30,098 bases of DNA, from assembly GCA_019420945.1 (NCBI GenBank), contig JAHZGF010000023.1, forward strand, positions 1-30,098, read 5' to 3'. Positions 1 to 5,833 of the stretch are shown one piece after another. Positions within the stretch are counted from its first letter, which is position 1. Each line of letters begins with the position of its first letter. The position numbers and the translations under genes were made by a program. The DNA is from Clostridiales bacterium (lineage in GTDB: Bacteria > Bacillota > Clostridia > Oscillospirales > Oscillospiraceae). A model generated the notes under the pieces. It was not told the origin of the DNA. It ran no database searches and saw nothing but the letters and a program-made list of their open reading frames with translations.

Positions 1-48
1 CCGCTCAACGACATTGTGGCCTATGTGGACGAGATCCAGCACAAATAA
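1..48 (+). CDS. 3' end of a rightward gene cut by the window edge
   Basis: Frame 1 is open from the first base and ends at a TAA at 46-48, giving a 15-residue C-terminus (PLNDIVAYVDEIQHK). Only the tail is present, so the family cannot be named. A hairpin four bases after the stop suggests that this is a genuine gene end. It lies on the side where early or lysogeny genes of the prophage would be expected. Confidence 0.45.
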   Translation, partial: PLNDIVAYVDEIQHK

Positions 49-83
49 AAAGCGCTCGCCTCTGCTGGCACAGAGACGAGCGC
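43..83 (-). terminator. Intrinsic terminator for the leftward gene, possibly bidirectional
   Basis: GCGCTCG (52-58) pairs with CGAGCGC (77-83) and the inner CTCTG (60-64) with CAGAG (71-75), leaving one mismatched pair and a six-base loop. Read on the minus strand, the hairpin is followed by a T-rich stretch (complement of AAATAAAAA at 43-51), so it best ends transcription of the leftward gene at 136-462. On the plus strand there is no T tract. Confidence 0.65.
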
Positions 84-135
84 GTGATGACCGGAAAAAG
101 GATAGAAAACATCAGACTTAGTGGGAGAGAAAAAA

Positions 136-462
136 TCACGGAATGAACTGAGCAAGAAACGAGGCGGTGTCTTTTAGACCATTCTTAAAACGATTCTCCA
201 TGTACACGATGGTTGAATCAGGCAAAGTAAAGTTTCCACTCAAGTCGGCAAAACAATTTGCTGGGCCTAGTGTGCGGATCAATTCGGAAACAGTCTCCAT
301 ATAATCCATGCGACTCACATTGGGAAAATAATCCCGTTGTATTTCATCAGCTTGGATAAACTTTGCATCAGCTTTAGACATACCCTCCTTTCTACGTTTC
401 AAATACACGTGGTATGCGGCAACCATAAGTTCCTTTGCATCTTTTGTTAATTCAAGATCCAT
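136..462 (-). CDS. Phage-type small protein, possible winged-helix fold
   Basis: A 108-residue leftward protein of unknown function. I place the start at the ATG whose first base is 462 because AAAGGAG (471-477, minus strand) sits eight bases upstream; the in-frame ATG at 480 overlaps that site and would add six residues. The sequence is helical and charged (TKDAKELM, KEGMSKADAKF) and ends with a conserved-looking MENRFKNG block and a hydrophobic tail. I recall similar small proteins in Firmicute prophages, with a winged-helix-like pattern, but no DNA-binding residues can be assigned. It has its own promoter (493-522) and terminator (43-83), so it is a single-gene unit opposed to the rest of the early region. 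That is common for accessory or maintenance genes expressed in the lysogen (inference). Confidence 0.75.
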   Translation of the reverse strand: MDLELTKDAKELMVAAYHVYLKRRKEGMSKADAKFIQADEIQRDYFPNVSRMDYMETVSELIRTLGPANCFADLSGNFTLPDSTIVYMENRFKNGLKDTASFLAQFIP

Positions 463-492
463 AAGCAAAGCTCCTTTCATTTGATAATCCTA

Positions 493-522
493 ATTTTACC
501 AGACGTGTAGGCGGTTGTCCAA
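493..522 (-). promoter_or_regulatory. Promoter of the leftward gene at 136-462
   Basis: On the minus strand, TTGGAC (517-522) and TAAAAT (493-498) are separated by 18 bases, and the bases just upstream of the -10 read TGG, an extended -10 feature. Transcription would start near 486, just before the ribosome binding site. No matching promoter for the rightward gene at 566 was seen. Confidence 0.55.
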
Positions 523-565
523 TCAAAACCCTTATTCATCTAAATAAAGAAAGCGAGGTATTTTT

Positions 566-766
566 TTGACACGAAGAGAACGAAACAACCTGCTGATCGG
601 AATAGCCACCAGTTGCGGCATGCTTACACTGCCTCTGCTGGGTGTGGCCATCGGATTCGGAGTTTGCGGCAGCTATGCCGCTATGAGAAGTATCGCCTGG
701 GTGGTGGTCGCCCTTGTTCTGGCGGGTGCCCTCTGTGCGGTCAATGTAAGGGAGGTAAAACGATGA
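566..766 (+). CDS. Small integral membrane protein
   Basis: A 66-residue protein with a TTG start at 566 and a weak AGCGAGG element about eight bases upstream. After a basic N-terminus (TRRERNN) come two hydrophobic stretches, about residues 9-34 (including GIATSCGMLTLPLLGVAIGF) and 41-59 (SIAWVVVALVLAGALCA), then a short basic tail (VREVKR). This fits a two-span inner-membrane protein with positive ends in the cytoplasm. Its TGA overlaps the next ATG in an ATGA junction at 763-766, so the two genes are translationally coupled. No family was recognised. The non-ATG start and weak ribosome site suggest low expression. Confidence 0.6.
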   Translation: MTRRERNNLLIGIATSCGMLTLPLLGVAIGFGVCGSYAAMRSIAWVVVALVLAGALCAVNVREVKR

Positions 767-1035
767 AGCAGTACCGGAAGATTGAAAAGGACTTCCTGGG
801 GGAGTTGGCAGACCTCAGTCTGAACCACGGGCAAATAGATCTTCAGATCACGGAAGAGAATGAGGATGGGAGCGGGAAGCCGTCTTTCCTGATTACCAGG
901 GCGCCGGATGCTGTGCTGCGTGGGATCGCAGAGAGCGATTTGGTAGAGTCCATGGAGCTGGAATATGGCATTCTCCGGGTTCAAATTGCAAACCCGGGAG
1001 TTGCCGCAGCAATGGGATATCAAAATGATGCATGA
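763..1035 (+). CDS. Hypothetical phage protein, 90 aa
   Basis: ATG at 763 with GGAGGT at 751-756. The frame also extends upstream as far as 613, but that part overlaps the membrane-protein gene in another frame and is probably not translated. The product is acidic and soluble (ITEENEDGSGK), with an alternating hydrophobic pattern that suggests beta strands near the C-terminus (LEYGILRVQIANPG). I do not recognise a domain. It is coupled to its neighbours on both sides: an ATGA junction upstream and an 11-base overlap with the next gene downstream. It belongs to the same short operon of unknown role. Confidence 0.65.
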   Translation: MKQYRKIEKDFLGELADLSLNHGQIDLQITEENEDGSGKPSFLITRAPDAVLRGIAESDLVESMELEYGILRVQIANPGVAAAMGYQNDA

Positions 1036-1261
1036 ACGGAGATTTGGTTCCCAGCGATCTGAAATAGAGCGGATGATAGATCTTAGGTTCTTTCGGCAAT
1101 ATCGTTGGAGCTTTCCTGTTCAAGCCAGGGTGGTACATCCAACCTATGGAGAAATCGTTGTCCCGTGCGCCTCGCCGCTGGCCGCCGTTATGTGTGCCAG
1201 TGAAGCCTGGAGCTGCGATTGGGCACAAATCATAGATACAGCAGAGGTGATAAGACTGTGA
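1025..1261 (+). CDS. Hypothetical phage protein, 78 aa
   Basis: Two adjacent in-frame ATGs at 1025 and 1028 give a start that overlaps the previous gene by 11 or 8 bases; a further ATG at 965 is possible but would overlap it by 71. The N-terminus is basic (HERRFGSQRSEIERM). The second half has a motif I have seen in small proteins of Oscillospiraceae prophages and mobile elements: VVHPTYGEIVVP, then a Cys- and Trp-containing ending with WSCDWAQI. No function is known to me. The gene ends in GTGA at 1258-1261, coupling it to the next gene. Confidence 0.6.
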   Translation: MMHERRFGSQRSEIERMIDLRFFRQYRWSFPVQARVVHPTYGEIVVPCASPLAAVMCASEAWSCDWAQIIDTAEVIRL

Positions 1262-1836
1262 TCATATCAGAAAAAGGCCTGGTTCGGGCCATGAAATCTG
1301 CCTGGAAGGCTGGAGGCTATCGGGTGGCGGATATCTCTGGAGGGGCCGTCATTTGGACATCTGACTGGTGCGTCCGGTGTGGCTGGCACTCACTGCCCAG
1401 AAAGGTGCTGGGCCTGATTGTGGAGCATGCCGGTATCATCCCGGAGCGGGACCATGCCCTGGCCCTGATGAAGAACATGGATCCCCAGTGGATTTTGAAG
1501 GAGTCCATGGCCGATGAATTGGCTGCCTGGTGGACTCCCCAGGGTAAGCCAGGCAAGGCGGTTCTCGTTCCCGTGAACATTGCCGGATACCAGCTTTACC
1601 AGACCCCCGCCAGGGAGTGCTATGCGGTGGACCCGGCTGTTCTGGTTATTGTGGACAGAGGGACGGCGGAGGACGGTGCATTTTCCATGGATAGCTCCGG
1701 CCGGGCTGTAGTCACAGAGGAGGATCGCCAGATCTGCCTGATGATGAAGCGGCCCAGCATGGGCTGGGGCCAGCGCTGGATGGGCGATGTATGGAGCGCG
1801 CTGGAAAGCGTGGACCTCCGGCACCATGAGGAATAA
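1258..1836 (+). CDS. Hypothetical phage protein, 192 aa
   Basis: I place the start at GTG 1258 because GAGGTG (1244-1249) lies eight bases upstream and the GTG overlaps the previous stop codon; an in-frame TTG at 1219 has no such support. The protein looks like a compact alpha/beta fold. It begins ISEKGLVRAMKSAWKAGGY and has a central CVRCG pair of cysteines, a Trp-rich stretch (LAAWWTPQGK) and a C-terminal segment rich in Met, Gly and Trp (MGWGQRWMGD). I cannot assign a family. Its 3' end is five bases from a perfect 13-bp hairpin, which, however, lacks a T tract in this direction. Confidence 0.65.
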   Translation: MIISEKGLVRAMKSAWKAGGYRVADISGGAVIWTSDWCVRCGWHSLPRKVLGLIVEHAGIIPERDHALALMKNMDPQWILKESMADELAAWWTPQGKPGKAVLVPVNIAGYQLYQTPARECYAVDPAVLVIVDRGTAEDGAFSMDSSGRAVVTEEDRQICLMMKRPSMGWGQRWMGDVWSALESVDLRHHEE

Positions 1837-1907
1837 GGAAAGCCCTGCGGCATGTTGCAGATGCCGCAGGGCTCAAAACTAGCGAGGCCGGGGGCCTCAA
1901 ACCTGTA
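1836..1907 (-). ncRNA. Predicted small leftward RNA, about 70 nt
   Basis: A consensus-like minus-strand promoter (1914-1942) would start RNA near 1907. The transcript would contain a short hairpin (GAGGCC/GGCCTC, 1884-1898) and a perfect 13-bp hairpin (1841-1873) followed on the minus strand by TTTCCTTATT. No open reading frame with a ribosome site fits in this space. The combination of promoter, two stem-loops and terminator is what a short stable RNA looks like. Its 3' end may just touch the stop codon of the gene at 1258-1836. Whether it is expressed, and what it targets, is unknown. Confidence 0.4.
1841..1873 (-). terminator. Perfect 13-bp hairpin, terminator-like on the minus strand
   Basis: AGCCCTGCGGCAT (1841-1853) and ATGCCGCAGGGCT (1861-1873) are perfect inverted repeats around a seven-base loop. 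Downstream on the minus strand the RNA reads UUCCUUAUU, a modest U tract; downstream on the plus strand it reads CAAAACU. It therefore suits the predicted small RNA better than the rightward gene, though it could also protect the 3' end of the rightward message. Confidence 0.6.
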
Positions 1908-1913
1908 TAAAAA

Positions 1914-1942
1914 ATTATACCAGATCATGCCCCCACTTGCAA
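1914..1942 (-). promoter_or_regulatory. Consensus-like leftward promoter
   Basis: On the minus strand, TTGCAA (1937-1942) and TATAAT (1914-1919) are 17 bases apart, with TGG directly before the -10 as an extended -10. It is among the best promoter matches in the window, yet it points away from the Rep gene and into no plausible leftward coding gene. This is the main support for the small RNA at 1836-1907. Confidence 0.6.
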
Positions 1943-1952
1943 GAAAAAACCA

Positions 1953-1969
1953 AGCCGCCGGAGGCGGTT
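1953..1969 (-). terminator. Short hairpin with minus-strand T tract
   Basis: CCGCC (1955-1959) pairs with GGCGG (1963-1967), extendable by one wobble pair and one A-T pair. On the minus strand it is followed by a T-rich run (complement of AAAAAACCAAG). It lies between the Rep start and the leftward promoter, where it would stop leftward read-through. The stem is short, so the call is weak. Confidence 0.3.
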
Positions 1970-2016
1970 GAAAGCGCCGGTAAGAGTATTATTCAAGCGA
2001 ACGGTGGGGTGATAAC

Positions 2017-2814
2017 GTGCCGTACGTCGAACGGATCGTGCAGGCTGGAGCGGTCCGGGAACACAAGAAGATGTATTCCTCCAGAGTCCATTCTGTAGGA
2101 GCCAAACGCTCCCCTAATCGAAATAGGACAAGCAAGGCGGCGGAGCGGGTCAATGCCCGCCGGGCGGAAGAGCAGCTGCGTTGGCTGCTGAATGCGAACT
2201 TCACCAGAGGAGATTACCACCTGGTGCTCCACTACTATGACCATGAGACGAACCTGGAGCAGGCGGAGCGGGACAGAAGAGAGTTTCTAAGACTGTGCCG
2301 CAAGGAGTACCGCAAGCAGAAGGTGCCGTGGAAGTACATCGCCTGTACTGAGACCAAGCGCATGACCAATGTCCACCACCATATCGTGATCAAGCCTCTG
2401 GATCCACAAAAGCTACAGGCGCTGTGGGAGGATACCCTGGGAGCCCGGATGGGACATATATCCCTGGTGCCGCTGGATCGCCGGGGCAACCACGCAAAGT
2501 TGGCCCACTATCTGATGAAGGAGACCGAGGCCACCATGCGGCGCTTCCGGGAGGCGGGACGCCGGGGAAAACGCTTCAGTTGTTCCCAGGGATTGACCCG
2601 GCCTGAGCCGGTGTATCGAGTTGTCAACGCAAATACATGGTCAAAGACACCCAGAGCCCGCAAGGGCTACCTGCTGAGCAAGGACGATGAGGGAGCGGTG
2701 GTCCGCTGGGGGGTCCATGAAATAACCGGGTGGCCGTGGATGGAATACTTTGAAATTTGGGCGGGGCCAGACCCGCCGGAAGGAGAGACAGAAAATCATG
2801 AATATGACCTTTAG
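2017..2814 (+). CDS. HUH-family rolling-circle replication initiator (Rep)
   Basis: A 265-residue protein with a GTG start and a weak G-rich ribosome site (2003-2009). It carries the three motifs of HUH endonucleases in order: a beta-strand motif I (YHLVLHYYD, residues 67-75), the metal-binding motif II NVHHHIVIK (118-126, with H120 and H122 as the H-x-H pair) and a single-tyrosine motif III AHYLMKE (163-169, catalytic Y165 and K168). The layout resembles Rep proteins of gokushoviruses and small plasmids (ORF2/G2P type). Such enzymes nick one strand at an origin and stay covalently attached through the tyrosine. Here the gene heads the PcfK/PcfJ block, so it may initiate phage replication or belong to an acquired plasmid-like module (inference). 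No helicase domain is fused. The basic N-terminus may help DNA binding. Confidence 0.85.
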   Translation: MPYVERIVQAGAVREHKKMYSSRVHSVGAKRSPNRNRTSKAAERVNARRAEEQLRWLLNANFTRGDYHLVLHYYDHETNLEQAERDRREFLRLCRKEYRKQKVPWKYIACTETKRMTNVHHHIVIKPLDPQKLQALWEDTLGARMGHISLVPLDRRGNHAKLAHYLMKETEATMRRFREAGRRGKRFSCSQGLTRPEPVYRVVNANTWSKTPRARKGYLLSKDDEGAVVRWGVHEITGWPWMEYFEIWAGPDPPEGETENHEYDL

Positions 2815-3055
2815 GGGGCAGCCGGTGAAGATCGGTGCCATTATTCCGGGACTGATACCGTCCGTGTTCTGTAAGACAAAGGATGAGGGGTGGCGTGGAT
2901 ACTTCAAATACGACACCATGACCGCAAAGATCATTTACATACACCCTAAAAACCACTATTTGATCGTGCTGTTCCAGTTTTACAGAAAGAAAAAACTTGT
3001 CGGCGCTTTCCGGGAGAGCTACTGCATTCGGGGCGGACAGGTGTGGGAGGAGTAA
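2798..3055 (+). CDS. Hypothetical protein, 85 aa, downstream of Rep
   Basis: I choose the ATG at 2798 (AAGGAGAG at 2780-2787), which overlaps the last 17 bases of the Rep gene; the frame extends back to 2750 but without a better start. The product is a small, basic, mostly beta-strand-like protein with GQPVKIGAIIPG near the N-terminus and alternating aromatic and basic residues later (YFKYDTMTAKIIYIHPK, FQFYRKKKLVG). Nothing in it identifies a family. The overlap with Rep indicates co-translation, so a role tied to Rep is possible but unproven. Confidence 0.65.
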   Translation: MNMTFRGQPVKIGAIIPGLIPSVFCKTKDEGWRGYFKYDTMTAKIIYIHPKNHYLIVLFQFYRKKKLVGAFRESYCIRGGQVWEE

Positions 3056-3058
3056 AGA

Positions 3059-3235
3059 ATGGCAAAGAAATTGAAGTTGTGTGTGCCCTGCGCAGTTAAG
3101 CTGCGCACCCTGTTGGGATCAAGCCATGAGCTGAAAAAGGACTACATGGGCAGCCAGAAAATCACCTGTGAAGAGTGTGGCCGCCGGCGGTACGGAGGAT
3201 CTTACCTAATGATCAGAAAGGAGCGGGACGAATAA
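3059..3235 (+). CDS. Small zinc-ribbon protein, 58 aa
   Basis: ATG at 3059, four bases after the previous stop, with GGGAGGAG in the preceding gene's end as ribosome site. The 58-residue product has two CxxC knuckles, CVPC (C8, C11) and CEEC (C37, C40), about 25 residues apart, as in zinc ribbons or treble-clef folds. It is basic and ends IRKERDE. Small proteins of this kind in phages often act as DNA- or RNA-binding accessories, but the exact role is unknown. Immediately after its stop lies an open frame without a start codon (see 3234-3371), so the functional product may be longer if frameshifting occurs. Confidence 0.65.
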   Translation: MAKKLKLCVPCAVKLRTLLGSSHELKKDYMGSQKITCEECGRRRYGGSYLMIRKERDE

Positions 3236-3371
3236 TAGGACTTGCCAGGCAGGTGCCCGTGAGGTCAACGGCTGGCTGTGGCAGGAATACTTTGGGCTGA
3301 GGGTGGAGCTGCCGGAGCTGCCCGCCAAGCGGAAGAAATCACCCCGGCAAAAAAGGAGAAACAGAACATGA
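3234..3371 (+). other. Coding-like open frame lacking a start codon
   Basis: Between the zinc-ribbon gene and pcfK, one frame is open from 3213 to a TGA at 3369-3371, which overlaps the pcfK start in an ATGA junction. The residues look like real protein: EVNGWLWQEYFGLRVELPEL, then a basic tail (AKRKKSPRQKRRNRT). No ATG, GTG or TTG occurs in frame before the GTG at about 3303, although AAAGGAG (3217-3223) is well placed for a start near 3231. Explanations are a lost start codon (decaying gene), a +1 frameshift at the zinc-ribbon stop, or a rare start codon. Confidence 0.4.
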
Positions 3372-3742
3372 ACATGCAGGCAATCGAGAAAATCAACACA
3401 GAAATGCAGAAGCACCCGACCAGCCAGTACATGGAGATCGTCGGGCAGTACATCATCGACCGCTGCACCAGCGACACCGACGGTGCCCTGGTGGCCAAGG
3501 AGGGCAAGACCCTGGCGGGAGCCATGGGGGCGGTGATGGAGCGGGCCAAGAAGGCCAAACACGGGAACTATGCTGTGCTGATGCCGGCGCAGGTGTTCGC
3601 AGCTGTCGACGCCTACTTTGGCATGCAGACAGACGAAGAGTCCCAGGAGCGGGCAATGATGGCCGCATGCGGGACAACACACACGCCGGTGGCGCCACCG
3701 GCCACCAAGAAGGTGGCCCTGGATCTGGCCGACTTCCTGTAA
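3368..3742 (+). CDS. pcfK: PcfK-like protein
   Basis: 124 residues; ATG 3368 has AAAGGAGA at 3352-3359. The body (QAIEKINTEMQKHP, YMEIVGQYIIDRC, GKTLAGAMGAVMERAKK) matches the PcfK family, first named on the enterococcal conjugative plasmid pCF10 and common in phages and integrative elements. The C-terminus is a Pro/Ala linker followed by KKVALDLADFL, a short amphipathic tail that could be a docking peptide (inference). It is directly followed by the PcfJ-like gene, the usual partner order. The biochemical role of PcfK is not known to me; the context suggests DNA processing or replication. Confidence 0.8.
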   Translation: MNMQAIEKINTEMQKHPTSQYMEIVGQYIIDRCTSDTDGALVAKEGKTLAGAMGAVMERAKKAKHGNYAVLMPAQVFAAVDAYFGMQTDEESQERAMMAACGTTHTPVAPPATKKVALDLADFL

Positions 3743-3754
3743 GAGGGCGTAGCC

Positions 3755-5818
3755 ATGAACGTGCCGAAGAAAGTCAAGGCCATGCCCTGGCCGGAAAAAT
3801 GGAAGTTGGAGGGGCGGCAAAATGTTGCCATTACACTGTCCTGGCCTGTGATAGATCACGAACAAATGCTTGTAGCCACGTTCCGAAGAAACCAAAAAAA
3901 CCGATGGACTTCAGGAGAAGACTTCCGGGTGGTGTGCAGTAAAAAGAGCGGCAGGGCTGTGCTGTTGTACCGGGACGGAACACTGGCAAAAAAGGGCATG
4001 GACCTGGAAACAGCAGCAAGAAATATGCACATAAGCATGGAAACATGCTACCCGGAGATTTCCCCGAAGGACGAGGCGGCCCTGGCAAAGTGGCTGGGGG
4101 CCAGACAGACTATGAACCATATGCTGCCGGAGCTGGCCAGGTGGGTCGAGGATGCCATGGAGCAGGAAGAAGCGGAAGCGGCCCGAGCCCGGGGCGAACT
4201 GGAAGACGAAGATGTCACACGCCTGTGCCCGGACGAACTGCCCGAGGGACTGGTGGACTACATACGGCGCCACATACTGCCGAACGACCGGGTGCTGCTA
4301 TACAAGAAGGGGAACGTCCGGGGAAGGTGCTTCATCTGCGGCGAGACGGTCTATGCCCGAAACTGGCGTTTTCGTCAGGGCACTGGGGGGAAGTGCCCAA
4401 ACTGCGGTGCCAGGGTAGTGGCCTACCTGGAGGGCAGCGACCGCTATGCCGCGAACTACGTCCAGAATCTGGTGACACTCCAGAAGGGCAAGGACGGCAC
4501 CACGCTGTTCCTGCGGCAGTGGCACCTGTGCCGGGACCCGTCCGCACATTGGGAGTCTGTGGAGGAATACCTGGAAGAGATTGCCCGCTATGCTGTCCGG
4601 GGAAACCGGGTGGCCAAGTGGCAGATTGAGAAAAAAGAATCCTGGTTTATGAATACCTGTCGTTACCGCCTGAAGGACTGGGAACGGGTTAAGAACGTAA
4701 CCGAGGTCTACGACGGGATGTACAACTTCTTCCTGCCGGGAAACTGGAGGGAGATCCTGCACGGGACGAGTCTGCAATACTGCGATCTGGGCGGCTACAT
4801 CAACGAGCGGGAGCTGGCACGGAGGAATGCGGACAGCCGGGGAAACCCGGTGCGATTCCTGCTGGATTGGGCGAGGTACCAGGCCGTGGAAAAGCTGTGG
4901 AAAGCCGGGTACACCGAGCTTATTCACGAGCGGTTAGCTGGCCGGTGGAGGACGAAGAAGCACAGCATTGGCTGGCAGGCAAAGACGATCCAGGACGCCG
5001 TCCACCTTCCATTGCACCTGCTGCGACTGAAAAAGCCGGTGGAATGGACAGCCAAGGACGTGGCCGAGCTGGCAGAGTTGTGGGAAATGGCCGTCAATGG
5101 CGTGATCCAGGAGCGGGAAGCCGTGGAGCTATTCACCAGCGGCGTCGAGATCGACAACGTGCGGCAAGCTCTGGGCCATGCAACTGTCCACAAAGTTGTG
5201 AAATATGTAAAAAAATTGATGGCAGAAGAAGAGGCGAAGATGGACGCAGCTGCAGCAGAGGAGAAGAAGAAACACACGCCGTACTACCGGCCGCCGATCG
5301 CATCGCCGCAGACATACCGGGACTATCTGGCCGACTGCGTTCGGCTGCACCTGGACTTGGACGACCGGGAAGTCCTATTTCCTGCCGACCTGGAGGCCGC
5401 ACACCGGCGGACCATTGCGCAGGTAAAATACCAGGAGAACAAAGCGGCGTGGGAGAAGTTCGAGAAGCAGGCCAAAAAGCTGAAATTCATGGCATGGGAG
5501 CGGGACGGCTTGCTGATCCGGCCGGCCAGGACACCCGAGGAGCTGACGGCAGAGGGTAAGACTCTGCATCATTGCGTCGGGGGCTATGCGGACCGCATGG
5601 CAAGGGGAGAAACGACGATCCTGTTTATTAGGAAGGCCAAAGAGCCTGACACGCCGTACTACACCCTGGAATACAAAGATGGCCAGGTCATTCAGTGCCG
5701 GACAACCCACAACGCACCATACACTGAGAACGAGACCGTGAAGGCCTTTGTGGACGCCTGGGTGGAGCAGATGGAGAGGACAAAGAAGAAAACCGAGAAG
5801 AGCGCCGCTGCGGCGTGA
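3755..5818 (+). CDS. pcfJ: PcfJ-like protein
   Basis: A 687-residue protein; ATG 3755 with GAGGG seven bases upstream. It has an N-terminal region of unknown fold, a four-cysteine zinc finger (C192, C195, C214, C217; CFICG and CPNCG), a long helical middle, and the C-terminal signature of PcfJ around residues 590-650: EGKTLHHCVGGY (HHC at 605-607), an arginine-rich turn, then beta strands including YYTLEYKDGQVIQCR. The tail is lysine- and alanine-rich. Length and domain order are normal for the family. It follows PcfK by 12 bases. PcfJ proteins occur in conjugative plasmids, integrative elements and prophages; their activity is not established to my knowledge. The zinc finger and the conserved HHC motif suggest nucleic-acid binding or an enzyme-like site. 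Confidence 0.85.
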   Translation: MNVPKKVKAMPWPEKWKLEGRQNVAITLSWPVIDHEQMLVATFRRNQKNRWTSGEDFRVVCSKKSGRAVLLYRDGTLAKKGMDLETAARNMHISMETCYPEISPKDEAALAKWLGARQTMNHMLPELARWVEDAMEQEEAEAARARGELEDEDVTRLCPDELPEGLVDYIRRHILPNDRVLLYKKGNVRGRCFICGETVYARNWRFRQGTGGKCPNCGARVVAYLEGSDRYAANYVQNLVTLQKGKDGTTLFLRQWHLCRDPSAHWESVEEYLEEIARYAVRGNRVAKWQIEKKESWFMNTCRYRLKDWERVKNVTEVYDGMYNFFLPGNWREILHGTSLQYCDLGGYINERELARRNADSRGNPVRFLLDWARYQAVEKLWKAGYTELIHERLAGRWRTKKHSIGWQAKTIQDAVHLPLHLLRLKKPVEWTAKDVAELAELWEMAVNGVIQEREAVELFTSGVEIDNVRQALGHATVHKVVKYVKKLMAEEEAKMDAAAAEEKKKHTPYYRPPIASPQTYRDYLADCVRLHLDLDDREVLFPADLEAAHRRTIAQVKYQENKAAWEKFEKQAKKLKFMAWERDGLLIRPARTPEELTAEGKTLHHCVGGYADRMARGETTILFIRKAKEPDTPYYTLEYKDGQVIQCRTTHNAPYTENETVKAFVDAWVEQMERTKKKTEKSAAAA

Positions 5819-5833
5819 CAAAAGGAGAACAAC

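Noticed and set aside
613..762. N-terminal extension of the protein starting at 763
   Set aside because: The extension overlaps the membrane-protein gene in another frame, and GGAGGT is placed for the ATG at 763.
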